From NCBI RefSeq assembly GCF_007655005.1, contig NZ_SZVW01000005.1, forward strand, positions 1-64,000: a stretch of DNA of 64,000 nt. Direction: 5' to 3'. The stretch comes from Streptomyces tibetensis. Lineage in GTDB: Bacteria; Actinomycetota; Actinomycetes; Streptomycetales; Streptomycetaceae. A program made the translations under genes and the position numbers. Below, one piece after another: positions 8,390 to 16,554 of this stretch; within the stretch, counting starts at the first letter, position 1; the number at the start of each line of letters is the position of its first letter. Below the pieces are notes generated by a model. It searched no databases and had not been told where the DNA came from. It saw nothing but the letters and a program-made list of their open reading frames with translations.

Positions 8390-9757
8390 ATGTCTGTCTC
8401 CACCCTTGCCGCCGCCCAGTCCGTTTGCGCCCCGCTGCCCGTTCTGGGACGGGATGTCACCGTGCCGCTCGTGACCGGTGGTGAGGTCACCTACGCCGCG
8501 CTCGACTACGCCGCCAGCGCCCCGGCGCTCCAGCGGGTCTGGGACGACGTCGCGGCCTACGCGCCGTACTACGGCAGCGTGCACCGCGGTGCCGGGTACC
8601 TGTCCCAGCTGTCGACCGACCTGTTCGAGAACGCCCGCCGGACCGTGGCCGAGTTCCTCGACTGCCGCGAGGACGACCAGGTCGTGTTCACCCGGTCCAC
8701 CACCGACTCCCTCAACCTCCTCGCCGCCGCGCTCCCCGCCGACTGCCAGGTCTTCGTCTTCGAGACCGAGCACCACGCCTCCCTGCTGCCCTGGCAGGAC
8801 GCCCGGGTCACCTACCTCGACGCCCCGCGCACCCCCAGGCAGGCCGTCGAGACCCTGGAGCGCGCCCTCGCCGACCGGGACCCCTACGGCCCGGCCCTCG
8901 TCTGCGTCACCGGCGCCTCCAACGTCACCGGTGAGCTGTGGCCCGTACGCGAGCTCGCGACCGTCGCGCACGCCCACGGCGCGCGGATCGTGCTGGACGC
9001 CGCCCAGCTGGCCCCCCACCACCCCGTGTCCGTCGCGGACCTCGACGTCGACTGGGTCGCCTTCTCCGGGCACAAGCTGTACGCGCCCTTCGGTTCGGGC
9101 GTCCTGGCCGGGCGGGCCGACTGGCTGCGCGCGGCCGAGCCGTACCTCGCGGGCGGCGGCGCCAGCCGCAAGGTCAGCCGGCGTGAGGACGGGGGAGTGG
9201 ACGTGGAGTGGCACGACAGCGCCGCCCGCCACGAGGCCGGCTCGCCCAACGTCATCGGCGCCTACGCCCTCGCCTCGGCCTGCAAGGCCCTGAGCGAGGC
9301 GGGCTTCGACACCCTCGTCGCGCGTGAGCAGCACCTGGTCCGCACCGTGCGCGACGCTCTCGCCGACGTCCCCGAGGTGCGGTTCCTGTCCCTCTTCGGG
9401 GACGACGCGCCGCGCGTCGGCGTGCTCTCCTTCGTCGTCGAGGGCTGGAACAGCTCCCACTTCGCCGCCGCCCTGTCCGCCGAGTACGGCATCGGCGTAC
9501 GGGACGGGCTGTTCTGCGCCCACCCGCTGCTGCGCACGCTGCTCGGCAGTGACCCGCAGGCGCAGGGCGAGTGCGGGTCCCCCGAGGCCGCGCCCGGGGA
9601 GAAGTCCCTCAACGCCATCCGGGTCAGCTTCGGCGCCGGCACGCCGGACGAGCACGTGGAGCGGTTCGTGCGGGCGGTCAGGGAGCTCGTGACGGACGGG
9701 GCGAAGTGGAACTACCGCACGCAGGACGGCCGCTGCGTGCCGGACACCTCCGCCTGA
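8390..9757 (+). CDS. Class V aminotransferase, cysteine-desulfurase-like
   Basis: 455 aa PLP enzyme of the NifS/SufS/Csd fold. The PLP-binding lysine is Lys229 in FSGHKLYAPFGSG. Other family marks are the TEHHASLLPW segment, the DAAQLAPH aspartate block and Cys376 in RDGLFCAHP, which is near the mobile-loop cysteine position of SufS-type enzymes. The enzyme may release sulfur from cysteine or a related selenide/sulfide substrate. There are no suf/isc neighbours, and control by a SAM-IV riboswitch argues for a job in sulfur amino acid recycling and against general Fe-S assembly. The exact substrate is not deducible. Confidence 0.85.
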   Translation: MSVSTLAAAQSVCAPLPVLGRDVTVPLVTGGEVTYAALDYAASAPALQRVWDDVAAYAPYYGSVHRGAGYLSQLSTDLFENARRTVAEFLDCREDDQVVFTRSTTDSLNLLAAALPADCQVFVFETEHHASLLPWQDARVTYLDAPRTPRQAVETLERALADRDPYGPALVCVTGASNVTGELWPVRELATVAHAHGARIVLDAAQLAPHHPVSVADLDVDWVAFSGHKLYAPFGSGVLAGRADWLRAAEPYLAGGGASRKVSRREDGGVDVEWHDSAARHEAGSPNVIGAYALASACKALSEAGFDTLVAREQHLVRTVRDALADVPEVRFLSLFGDDAPRVGVLSFVVEGWNSSHFAAALSAEYGIGVRDGLFCAHPLLRTLLGSDPQAQGECGSPEAAPGEKSLNAIRVSFGAGTPDEHVERFVRAVRELVTDGAKWNYRTQDGRCVPDTSA

Positions 9758-9790
9758 GCCGGTCGACGCCGGGCCCGGCGCCACCGGGCC

Positions 9791-9943
9791 CGGCGACTGC
9801 CGGGGACGGGAGTCACCGGGGGCGGCGACTGCCGGGGACGGGAGTCACCGGGGGCGGCGACCACCGGGGACGGGGATCACCAGGGGCTGCGACTGCCGGG
9901 GACGGGGATCACCGGGGGCGGCGACCGCCGGGACGGGGACTAG
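9791..9943. repeat. 32-bp tandem repeat array, about 4.8 copies
   Basis: Units start at 9791, 9823, 9855, 9887 and 9919 (last one short). The first two are identical; consensus begins CGGCGACTGCCGGGGACGGG and ends TCACCGGGGG. The array fills almost all the space between the aminotransferase stop and the convergent Lrp-type gene and runs into that gene's stop codon. 32 is not a multiple of 3 and no ORF uses it. Confidence 0.9.
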
Positions 9944-10221
9944 TTGTCCAGCCCGATCGAGAACGCCGCCTCCAGGTCGTGCTGCGAGTACGTGCGGAAC
10001 GCCACGTGCGTGTCGGTTCCCTCCACCCCGGGGATCTTGCTGATCCGGCCCGGGATGACCTCCGCCAGGTCCTCGTGCTCCTTGACCCGGACCATCGCGA
10101 TCAGGTCGTAGGTGCCGGTGACGGAGAAGACCTCGCTGACACTGTCCAGCGCCGCGATCGACTCGGCGATCTCGGGGATCCGGTCCACGCTGGTCTTGAT
10201 GAGGACGATCGCGGTGATCAC
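9940..10221 (-). CDS. Stand-alone Lrp/AsnC ligand-binding (RAM) domain protein
   Basis: 93 aa covering only the alpha-beta sandwich of Lrp/AsnC regulators; there is no N-terminal helix-turn-helix. The pattern ITAIVLIKT...VFSVTGTYDLIAMVRV...IPGVEGTDTHVAFRTYSQ fits the RAM domain, with GTYDL the usual effector-site loop. Such single-domain proteins oligomerise and bind amino acids, and may tune full-length Lrp proteins. The start overlaps the stop of the upstream rhomboid gene by 4 nt, so they form a coupled pair. Confidence 0.85.
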   Translation of the reverse strand: MITAIVLIKTSVDRIPEIAESIAALDSVSEVFSVTGTYDLIAMVRVKEHEDLAEVIPGRISKIPGVEGTDTHVAFRTYSQHDLEAAFSIGLDN

Positions 10222-10970
10222 GGCTGGTTCTCTCCCTCGGGGGCCGGAGCAGGGGCGGCCTTCACTCTAGTGGGGCCGGTGGGGCGGCCGTAGCGGACCG
10301 ACGCGTAGCCGAAGCCCAGAGCGAATCCGATCAGGTGGGCGAGGTAGGCCACCCCCGGCCCGTCCGGGGCCCGCCCCGCCGCCAGCCACTGCAGCGCCGC
10401 CCAGAACGGCAGGACGACCCAGGCCGGGAAGCGCACCGGCAGGAAGAACAGGAACGGCAGGAGACTGGTCACCCGGGCCCGGGGGAACAGGTACAGGAAC
10501 GCACCGAGGACCGCCGAGATCGCCCCCGAGGCGCCGACCAGGGACTGCTCGGAGTCCGCGTTGGCGACGGCGTAGCCCAGCAGGGCCAGGTAGCCGCAGC
10601 CGACGTAGAACAGGGTGAAGTGCACCCGGCCCATCCGCTCCTCGGTCATCGCCCCGAAGACGTAGAGGAAGAGCATGTTGCCGAGCAGGTGGACCCAGCT
10701 GCCGTGGACGAAGAGCGCCGTCGCGGGGGTGAGGGCCGACCCCGCGGATACTTCGAACAGTTCTGCGGGGATCACTCCCCAGCGCCGGAAGTAGGCCCGC
10801 TGCACGGCGAGCACCTCGTCGCCGGTGCCGTACGCCGGATTGAGTCCCGAGGCGGGGCCGGCCAGGAAGACCGCGCAGCACAGGGCGATCAGTGCGTACG
10901 TCACCGGTGCCGAGGACCCCCGGACCGATCGGCCGGCCCGGATGATCGACGCGCTCCACTTGCTGATCAT
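10218..10970 (-). CDS. Rhomboid family intramembrane serine protease
   Basis: 250 aa with six predicted membrane helices. The catalytic dyad is Ser148 in GASGAISAVLG and His212 in AYLAHLIGFALG; the oxyanion motif HLLGN (94-98) and the L1-loop arginines (TEERMGR) are also present. It cleaves transmembrane segments of unknown partners. The ATG at 10970 has no Shine-Dalgarno, and GTG 10976, two codons earlier, is an alternative. Much longer extensions in this frame cross the divergent Zn-ribbon gene and are not credible. Confidence 0.88.
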   Translation of the reverse strand: MISKWSASIIRAGRSVRGSSAPVTYALIALCCAVFLAGPASGLNPAYGTGDEVLAVQRAYFRRWGVIPAELFEVSAGSALTPATALFVHGSWVHLLGNMLFLYVFGAMTEERMGRVHFTLFYVGCGYLALLGYAVANADSEQSLVGASGAISAVLGAFLYLFPRARVTSLLPFLFFLPVRFPAWVVLPFWAALQWLAAGRAPDGPGVAYLAHLIGFALGFGYASVRYGRPTGPTRVKAAPAPAPEGENQP

Positions 10971-11129
10971 GAACACAGAGCATGACGTAACCGGACGCAA
11001 CCGCACAGACCGCCTCGCCGCCGTGGACGCGCGGGCGGCGAGGACCCGCCAGGCCGTAGGGTTACGAGCCATACGCGCCGGGGATGCCGGTCGCGTCACG
11101 GACACTAGAAGGAAAGAGAACAGGTCACG

Positions 11130-11369
11130 ATGACGGTTCCCCTGCCGACCGCCGAGACGCGGTGGCGCTGCACCCTCTGCGGCAACCTCACGAGGTTCGA
11201 CGTGACCCGCTCGTCGAAGGTCGTCGAGTACGTCCACCTCGACCTGGCCGGAGAGCCGAAGGTCGAGGAGCGCGAGGTCCTCAGTGAGACCATCGAGTCG
11301 GTGCGCTGCCGCTGGTGTAACGCGGTGGACCAGGTGGAACTCGTGGACAGGCCGGGCGCCGGCTCCTGA
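11130..11369 (+). CDS. Small Zn-ribbon protein, conserved actinobacterial
   Basis: 79 aa. Cys14-x2-Cys17 (RCTLCGN) and Cys60-x2-Cys63 (RCRWCNA) should hold one zinc ion in a split zinc ribbon. The middle is a beta-rich segment with TRFDVTRSSKVVEYVHLDLAG. GGAAAGAG precedes the ATG at normal distance. The function is unknown. Its position 37 bp upstream of the NYN-domain gene, on the same strand, suggests a common transcript and perhaps RNA binding, but that is inference. Confidence 0.8.
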   Translation: MTVPLPTAETRWRCTLCGNLTRFDVTRSSKVVEYVHLDLAGEPKVEEREVLSETIESVRCRWCNAVDQVELVDRPGAGS

Positions 11370-11406
11370 CGGGAGCAGGCCCCGCACAGGCATTGGGGTG
11401 TGACGG

Positions 11407-12756
11407 ATGGCGGAGACCACGGGCGGGGGGCCGGGCGACGGCGCCGCCGAGGTGCTCGACCGTCCGCTGCCCGACGGCGTGCGCCGCAGAGTGGTGCAGA
11501 TCGTCTCCGACGGCTTCGGCTCACTGACGGTCGGCGAGCTGCCCGCGCAGCTGAGGCAGTACGCCCGGTTCGCGCCGAACCGCCGGGCGAAGTTCGCCGG
11601 CAACGCGATGGCCGCCGCGCTGGAGACGGATCCGCTGTTCCGGCAGCGCATCGGGGAGAAGCTCAGAGAGGCCCAGCCGGAGCTGACCGGCGCCCTCGAC
11701 TCAGGCTCCCCGCCCCCGGCCGCGGACCCGCTCGACGTGGCGGCCGCGGCCTACGTACTGCGGCCACCCGGCTGGGTGAAGCTGGTGGCCGCCGCCGGCG
11801 AGGAGGCCCAGCGGGCCGACGCCGAGCGCGCCGACGAGGAGAGCCGGGCCGAACTGGAGCGGCTGCGTGCCGAGCTCGACCGGGCCCGTGACCACACCCG
11901 GGCCGAGACCGAGCGGCTGCGTACGGAGCTGGAATCGGCCAAAAGGGAAACCGAGGCGCTGCACCGCAAGCTGCGCGCCGCCCTCAGTGACGTCAAGCGT
12001 GGCGAGGCCGCCCTGCGCAAGGCGCAGGGCGAGATCGACGCCGTCCGTGCCGAGGGGCACGCCCAGGTGTCCGCCGCCGAGAGCGAGACCCGGCGGGTCA
12101 AGTCCCGGCTGAGCGAGACCGAGGCCGCCCTGGAGGCCGCGCGCCGGGCCGCCCGCGAGGGCCGCAGCGTCGAGGACATGCGGGTACGGCTGCTGCTGGA
12201 CACCCTCCTGGACGCCACCCAGGGGCTCCGTCGCGAACTGGCCCTGCCGCCGGTGTCGGTGCGGCCCGCCGAGACCGTGGACGCCGTCGAGCCGGGCCGG
12301 ATGTCCCCGAAGGACATCGCCGCCCGCGCCCTGTCCGAGAACGACCCGCAGGTCCTCGACCAGCTGCTGGCGCTGCCGCAGGCCCATCTGGTCGTCGACG
12401 GCTACAACGTCACCAAGACCGGCTATCCGCAGATGCCGCTGGAGAAGCAGCGCCTGAGGCTGCTCGGGCAGCTCTCCCAACTGGCCGCGCAGAGCGGCGC
12501 CGAGGTGACCTGCGTCTTCGACGGCGCCGAGCTCGCCGCGCCGGTGCTGCTGGCCCCGCCGCGCGGCGTACGCGTGCTGTTCTCGAAGCCGGGCGTCACC
12601 GCCGACGAACTCATCCGTCAACTGGTGCGCGCCGAACCGCCGGGGCGTCCGGTCATCGTGGCGTCCACCGACCGTGAGGTCGCCGACGGCGTGGCCCGGG
12701 CCGGTGCCCGCCCGGTGGCGTCGGCCATGCTGCTCAAGCGCCTTTCGCGCGCCTAG
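11407..12756 (+). CDS. NYN (YacP-like) RNase-fold protein with long coiled coil
   Basis: 449 aa. An N-terminal helical region (1-120) is followed by a long Ala/Glu/Arg coiled coil (about 135-265) and a C-terminal NYN/PIN-like domain (about 315-449). Acidic positions expected for metal binding are present in VVDGYNVTK, CVFDGAE and VASTDREVAD. The NYN family includes RNases acting on rRNA and mRNA; YacP (Rae1) of Bacillus is a ribosome-associated mRNA nuclease. Coiled coil plus NYN is a common actinobacterial arrangement of unknown role. It is probably co-transcribed with the upstream Zn-ribbon gene. Confidence 0.82.
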   Translation: MAETTGGGPGDGAAEVLDRPLPDGVRRRVVQIVSDGFGSLTVGELPAQLRQYARFAPNRRAKFAGNAMAAALETDPLFRQRIGEKLREAQPELTGALDSGSPPPAADPLDVAAAAYVLRPPGWVKLVAAAGEEAQRADAERADEESRAELERLRAELDRARDHTRAETERLRTELESAKRETEALHRKLRAALSDVKRGEAALRKAQGEIDAVRAEGHAQVSAAESETRRVKSRLSETEAALEAARRAAREGRSVEDMRVRLLLDTLLDATQGLRRELALPPVSVRPAETVDAVEPGRMSPKDIAARALSENDPQVLDQLLALPQAHLVVDGYNVTKTGYPQMPLEKQRLRLLGQLSQLAAQSGAEVTCVFDGAELAAPVLLAPPRGVRVLFSKPGVTADELIRQLVRAEPPGRPVIVASTDREVADGVARAGARPVASAMLLKRLSRA

Positions 12757-12899
12757 GGGGCGTACGCCCGCTGTGTAACGTCCGGGCGTGATGCCCGGAT
12801 TGGTGAGGCCGGCGAGCCACGGAGAGTCAAATGGGACTCACCGCCTGTGAGTCCAGGGGAAAAGATGGCCTACCGTGACGCAATTTTTCATCTGAGGAT

Positions 12900-12929
12900 T
12901 TGAACTGATCACAGGAAGGTCACTAGGGT
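12900..12929 (+). promoter_or_regulatory. Sigma-70-type promoter of the first NlpC/P60 gene
   Basis: TTGAAC (12900-12905), an 18-nt spacer and TAGGGT (12924-12929), a close match to Streptomyces HrdB promoters. It would give a leader of about 65 nt containing AAGGAG before the GTG at 13002. Confidence 0.6.
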
Positions 12930-13001
12930 CGGGCCCAACCTCCGCTCGGGTGATCACTCATCGGGAGAGACGGCGGAGGGGCCAGAAGGAGCTTTTCACC
13001 C

Positions 13002-14042
13002 GTGGCGTCCCACCGTCGTCCGAAGCAGCCGAGCCGCGCACGTGTGACCGTGCTGACCACAGCTGCCGCCGCTGCCGTCGCCTTCAGCTCACAGGCCGCC
13101 AACGCGGCCCCCAGTGAGAAGCCGAGCAAGGACGAGGTCAAGGCCAAGGTCGACAAGCTCTACGAGGAGGCCGAGCAGGCCACCGAGAAGTACAACGGGG
13201 CCAAGGAGAAGCAGGAGAAGCTCCAGAAGGAGATCTCCACCATCCAGGACAACGTGGCCCGCGGCCAGGAGGAGCTGAACGAGCTCCGCGACAGCCTGGG
13301 TCTCGCCGCCGCCTCGCAGTACCGCACCGGCTCCATCGACCCCTCCGTTCAGCTGTTCCTCTCCGCCAACCCCGAGGACTACCTCGACAAGGCCTCCACG
13401 CTCGACCAGTTGAGCAGCCAGCAGGTCGAGGCGCTGAAGAAGGTCCAGGAGAAGCAGCGCGAACTCGCCCAGGAGCGTGCCGAGGCGTCCGAGAAGCTCA
13501 AGGACCTCGCCTCCACCCGGACCGAACTCGGCAACAAGAAGAAGGAAGTCCAGGGCAAGCTCGCCTCCGCGCAGAAGCTGCTCAACAGCCTCACCGCCGC
13601 CGAGAAGGCCGCACTCGCCGCCGAGCAGAGCCGCGCCAGCCGGGCCAGCGAGCGCGACGCCCTCGACGTCGACGTCCCGCCCGGCTCGGGCCGCGCCGCG
13701 GCCGCGTTCGCCTTCGCCCAGAGCCAGCTCGGCAAGCCCTACGTCTACGGCGCCACCGGCATGAGCTCCTTCGACTGCTCCGGCCTCACCTCCCGGGCCT
13801 ACGCCTCCGCCGGCATCCAGATCCCGCGCACCTCCGAGGCCCAGGCCCAGATCGGCACCAAGATCTACTCGACCAGCCAGCTCAAGGTCGGCGACCTGGT
13901 CTTCTTCTTCAACGACCTGCACCACGTCGGCCTCTACGCCGGCAACGGGCAGATCATCCACGCCCCGCGCACCGGCACGGTCGTCCGCTACGAGTCGATG
14001 AGCACCATCGGCGGCCCGTTCATGTTCGGCGTCCGGGTCTGA
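13002..14042 (+). CDS. Secreted NlpC/P60 peptidoglycan hydrolase, paralogue 1
   Basis: 346 aa. A signal peptide (about 1-34, cleavage near ANAAPS) is followed by a coiled-coil domain (about 40-205) and a C-terminal NlpC/P60 domain (235-346). The catalytic residues are Cys259 (FDCSG), His308 (HHVG) and His320 (IIHAP). The architecture equals mycobacterial RipA/Rv2190c-type D,L-endopeptidases; the coiled coil probably docks on FtsEX or masks the active site. AAGGAG precedes GTG 13002 by 11 nt. It stands next to a second copy of the same architecture. Confidence 0.92.
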   Translation: MASHRRPKQPSRARVTVLTTAAAAAVAFSSQAANAAPSEKPSKDEVKAKVDKLYEEAEQATEKYNGAKEKQEKLQKEISTIQDNVARGQEELNELRDSLGLAAASQYRTGSIDPSVQLFLSANPEDYLDKASTLDQLSSQQVEALKKVQEKQRELAQERAEASEKLKDLASTRTELGNKKKEVQGKLASAQKLLNSLTAAEKAALAAEQSRASRASERDALDVDVPPGSGRAAAAFAFAQSQLGKPYVYGATGMSSFDCSGLTSRAYASAGIQIPRTSEAQAQIGTKIYSTSQLKVGDLVFFFNDLHHVGLYAGNGQIIHAPRTGTVVRYESMSTIGGPFMFGVRV

Positions 14043-14223
14043 CCCCGGTCCTCGAAGCTCGCGAGCTCGTCCCCAGGTCGGGCAGGCAAGCCGCTCGGCG
14101 CCTTCAAGATCAGGACACCGTGTCCGCCGTTCGGGCGAATCACGACCGCCCCGAGTGAGCCCACGCCCCGCCATTGACCTGCGTCAGCGGCGGGGCGCAG
14201 TGCTGGACACCCACGGATGGTCG

Positions 14224-14252
14224 TTGGCGGCCCCCTCTCGCGGGGCTACTGT
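14224..14252 (+). promoter_or_regulatory. Probable promoter of the second NlpC/P60 gene
   Basis: TTGGCG (14224-14229), 17-nt spacer, TACTGT (14247-14252). It is placed correctly for a leader of about 37 nt carrying GGAAGGAG before GTG 14296. The -35 match is moderate. Confidence 0.4.
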
Positions 14253-14295
14253 CTGCCGCGTTCCAAGTCCGCCAGCGGAAGGAGAGCGGCTTCCC

Positions 14296-15309
14296 GTGGG
14301 GTCCCATCGCCGCCTTGCACCGTCCGGGTTCGACCGGGGCGCCGGTGCCGCCGTCAGCATCCTGTCCGTCGCGGCCGCCGCCCTGGGCGCGGTACCCGCC
14401 GGCGCCGCACCGCACGACGACACCCGGGCCGACGTGGACCGGCTCTACGAGCAGGCCGAGAAGGCGACCGAGGCGTACAACGAGGCCGACGAGCGCGCCG
14501 ACGCGCTGCGCGCGGAGGCCGGCACCGCCCGGGACCGCGTCGCCCGACAGCAGCAGCGCGTCAACAACCTGCGCGAGTCCCTCGGTTCGCTCGCCGGAGG
14601 CCAGTACCGCTCGGGCGGCATCGACCCGTCCCTCGCCCTGCTGCTCTCCGACGACCCGGACGACTACCTCGACCACGCGTCCCGGCTCGACCGCCTCACC
14701 GCCCGCCAGGCCGGTGAGCTGACGAAACTCCAGGACGCCCTGCGCGAACTCGCCCAGGAGCGCGAGGAGGCCGCCGGCAAGCTCCGCGAACTGGAGAAGA
14801 GCCGCAAGGCCGTCGCCGCCCACAAGAAGACCGTGGAGCGGAAACTCGCCACGGCCCGGCGACTGCTCAACTCCCTGCCGGACGCCGAGCGCGACGCCTA
14901 CGGACGCGCCTCCCGCTCCGGCCGCCCGGGCCTGCCCGGCCCCGGCGGCGCCACCGCCGCCTCGGGCCGCGGTTCCGCGGCCGTCGCCGCCGCCCGCAGC
15001 GCACTCGGCAAGCCCTACGTCTGGGGCGCCAACGGGCCCACCGGCTTCGACTGTTCGGGCCTGATGCAGTGGTCCTACGCCCAGGCCGGGGTCTCCCTGC
15101 CGCGCACCTCGCAGGGCCAGCGGTACGCCGGCCGGCAGGTCCCGCTGTCCGAGGCGCGCCCCGGGGACCTGGTCGTCTACCGGGGCGACGCCAGCCATGT
15201 CGGGATGTACATGGGCGACGGCCAGGTCATCCACGCGCCCTACCCCGGCGCGCCCGTGCGCTACGACCCGGTCGGGATGATGCCCGTCTCGTCGGTCACG
15301 AGGGTCTGA
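14296..15309 (+). CDS. Secreted NlpC/P60 peptidoglycan hydrolase, paralogue 2
   Basis: 337 aa. GTG 14296 is chosen over earlier starts because GGAAGGAG lies 10 nt upstream and the N-terminus MGSHRR then aligns with MASHRR of the preceding gene. A signal peptide (to about residue 38, GAAPH) precedes a coiled coil (40-200) and the NlpC/P60 domain with Cys253 (FDCSG) and His301 (SHVG). The region between coiled coil and catalytic domain is shorter and Gly/Pro rich. The pair probably arose by tandem duplication and subfunctionalisation. Confidence 0.9.
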   Translation: MGSHRRLAPSGFDRGAGAAVSILSVAAAALGAVPAGAAPHDDTRADVDRLYEQAEKATEAYNEADERADALRAEAGTARDRVARQQQRVNNLRESLGSLAGGQYRSGGIDPSLALLLSDDPDDYLDHASRLDRLTARQAGELTKLQDALRELAQEREEAAGKLRELEKSRKAVAAHKKTVERKLATARRLLNSLPDAERDAYGRASRSGRPGLPGPGGATAASGRGSAAVAAARSALGKPYVWGANGPTGFDCSGLMQWSYAQAGVSLPRTSQGQRYAGRQVPLSEARPGDLVVYRGDASHVGMYMGDGQVIHAPYPGAPVRYDPVGMMPVSSVTRV

Positions 15310-15342
15310 CCGGCGCGGCCGAGCGCCCGTACGATCGGGGAC

Positions 15343-16527
15343 GTGGCTGGTCGAAGGTCGGGGTCCGCGCTGGTGGCGCTCGTCGTGCTGCTCGCCTCCC
15401 TGGCCGGGTGCGGCGGGCGGTCCACGGCCGACAGCGCCACGGCCGACGTCCAGCGCCTCCTGGACCGGCGGGCCGCCGCCGTCGTGGACCGCGACGAGCG
15501 GGCCTATGAACGGACGGGCGAGGGGACGGACTTCGCCCGGCTGCGGGCGGTGCCCGTGGCCGCGTGGTCGTACCGGGTGACCGCGGTGCGCCGCACCGGC
15601 GACACGGCCACCGCCGACGCCGAACTGCGCTACCGCGTCGCCGGGTACGACCAGGCGCCGGTGACCGCGGGGCGCACCCTCCGGCTGGACCGGGACGCGG
15701 ACGGGCGCTGGTCCGTCGACACCGACCGGCCGGCGAAGAAGTCCGCACAGCAGCTGTGGGACCAGGGGTCGGTGGAGCTGGTCCGCGGACGGCACAGTCT
15801 CGTGCTGGGAGTCGGGCAGTCCGGGCAGGCGCTGCGGGACTTCGCGGACCTGGCCGACCGCGCCGTACCGGCCGTGTCGGACGCGTGGGGCACCAACTGG
15901 AGCCGGCGGGTCGTCGTGCTCGTGCCGAAGTCGGTGGAGGGGATGGCGGGGCTGCTCGGCTCGCCCGCCTCCTCCTACCGCGGGATCGCGGCGGTCACCA
16001 CCGGCGAGACGGGGGCACCGGCCCGGGCGCCCGCGGACCGGATCATCGTCAACCCGGACGCGTTCGCGCTCCTCGGCGGTCTCGGCGAGCAGGTCGTCAT
16101 CACCCACGAGACCACCCATGTCGCCACCCGCGCCCGCACCACGGCCGCCACGCCGCTGTGGCTGTCCGAGGGGTACGCCGACTGGGTCGGCTACCGCGCC
16201 GCCGGCCGTACCCCCGTCGAGGCCGCGCCGGAACTGTCCCGGGCCGTCCGTGAGGACCGGCTCCCCTCCGCGCTCCCCGGCGACGAGGACTTCGGGTTCA
16301 CCGGTGACGCGAGCCGCCTGGCCCGTTCCTACGAGAGCGGCTGGACGGCGTGCCGGCTGATCGCCGACCGCTGGGGCGAGGCCCGGCTGGGCGCGTTCTA
16401 CCGGGCCGTCGGGGAGCACCGGCAGCGGGCCGGGGCGGTGGAGGACGCGCTGCGGAAGGTCCTGGGAACCACTCCTGATGCCTTCACGAAAGCCTGGCGG
16501 GCGTATCTGCGGGACCAGCTGGGCTGA
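15343..16527 (+). CDS. Gluzincin-type metallopeptidase lipoprotein
   Basis: 394 aa. The N-terminus has a short signal with lipobox LAGC (Cys about 23). After a domain resembling a nuclear-transport-factor-like fold (35-130) comes a thermolysin-superfamily core: HETTH at 255-259 and WLSEGYADW with Glu276, i.e. HExxH followed 17 residues later by the third zinc ligand. It is expected to be an extracellular zinc peptidase anchored to the membrane. It starts 33 bp after the second NlpC/P60 gene on the same strand, so it may process those hydrolases. The substrate is unknown. Confidence 0.8.
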   Translation: MAGRRSGSALVALVVLLASLAGCGGRSTADSATADVQRLLDRRAAAVVDRDERAYERTGEGTDFARLRAVPVAAWSYRVTAVRRTGDTATADAELRYRVAGYDQAPVTAGRTLRLDRDADGRWSVDTDRPAKKSAQQLWDQGSVELVRGRHSLVLGVGQSGQALRDFADLADRAVPAVSDAWGTNWSRRVVVLVPKSVEGMAGLLGSPASSYRGIAAVTTGETGAPARAPADRIIVNPDAFALLGGLGEQVVITHETTHVATRARTTAATPLWLSEGYADWVGYRAAGRTPVEAAPELSRAVREDRLPSALPGDEDFGFTGDASRLARSYESGWTACRLIADRWGEARLGAFYRAVGEHRQRAGAVEDALRKVLGTTPDAFTKAWRAYLRDQLG

Positions 16528-16554
16528 AACGGACCGGGAGGACCGCCCGCGCCC

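Noticed and set aside
9791..9943. CRISPR array
   Set aside because: The repeats are directly adjacent with no spacers, and no cas genes are in the window.
10971..11651. Long N-terminal extension of the rhomboid protein
   Set aside because: It would cross the whole Zn-ribbon gene on the other strand and add a segment without rhomboid similarity.
12757..14295. c-di-AMP (ydaO-type) riboswitch in front of the NlpC/P60 genes
   Set aside because: Such riboswitches control some Streptomyces cell-wall hydrolases, but the conserved GACAGCTAACC-type and GGGGAA blocks are absent; only promoters and Shine-Dalgarno sequences are seen.
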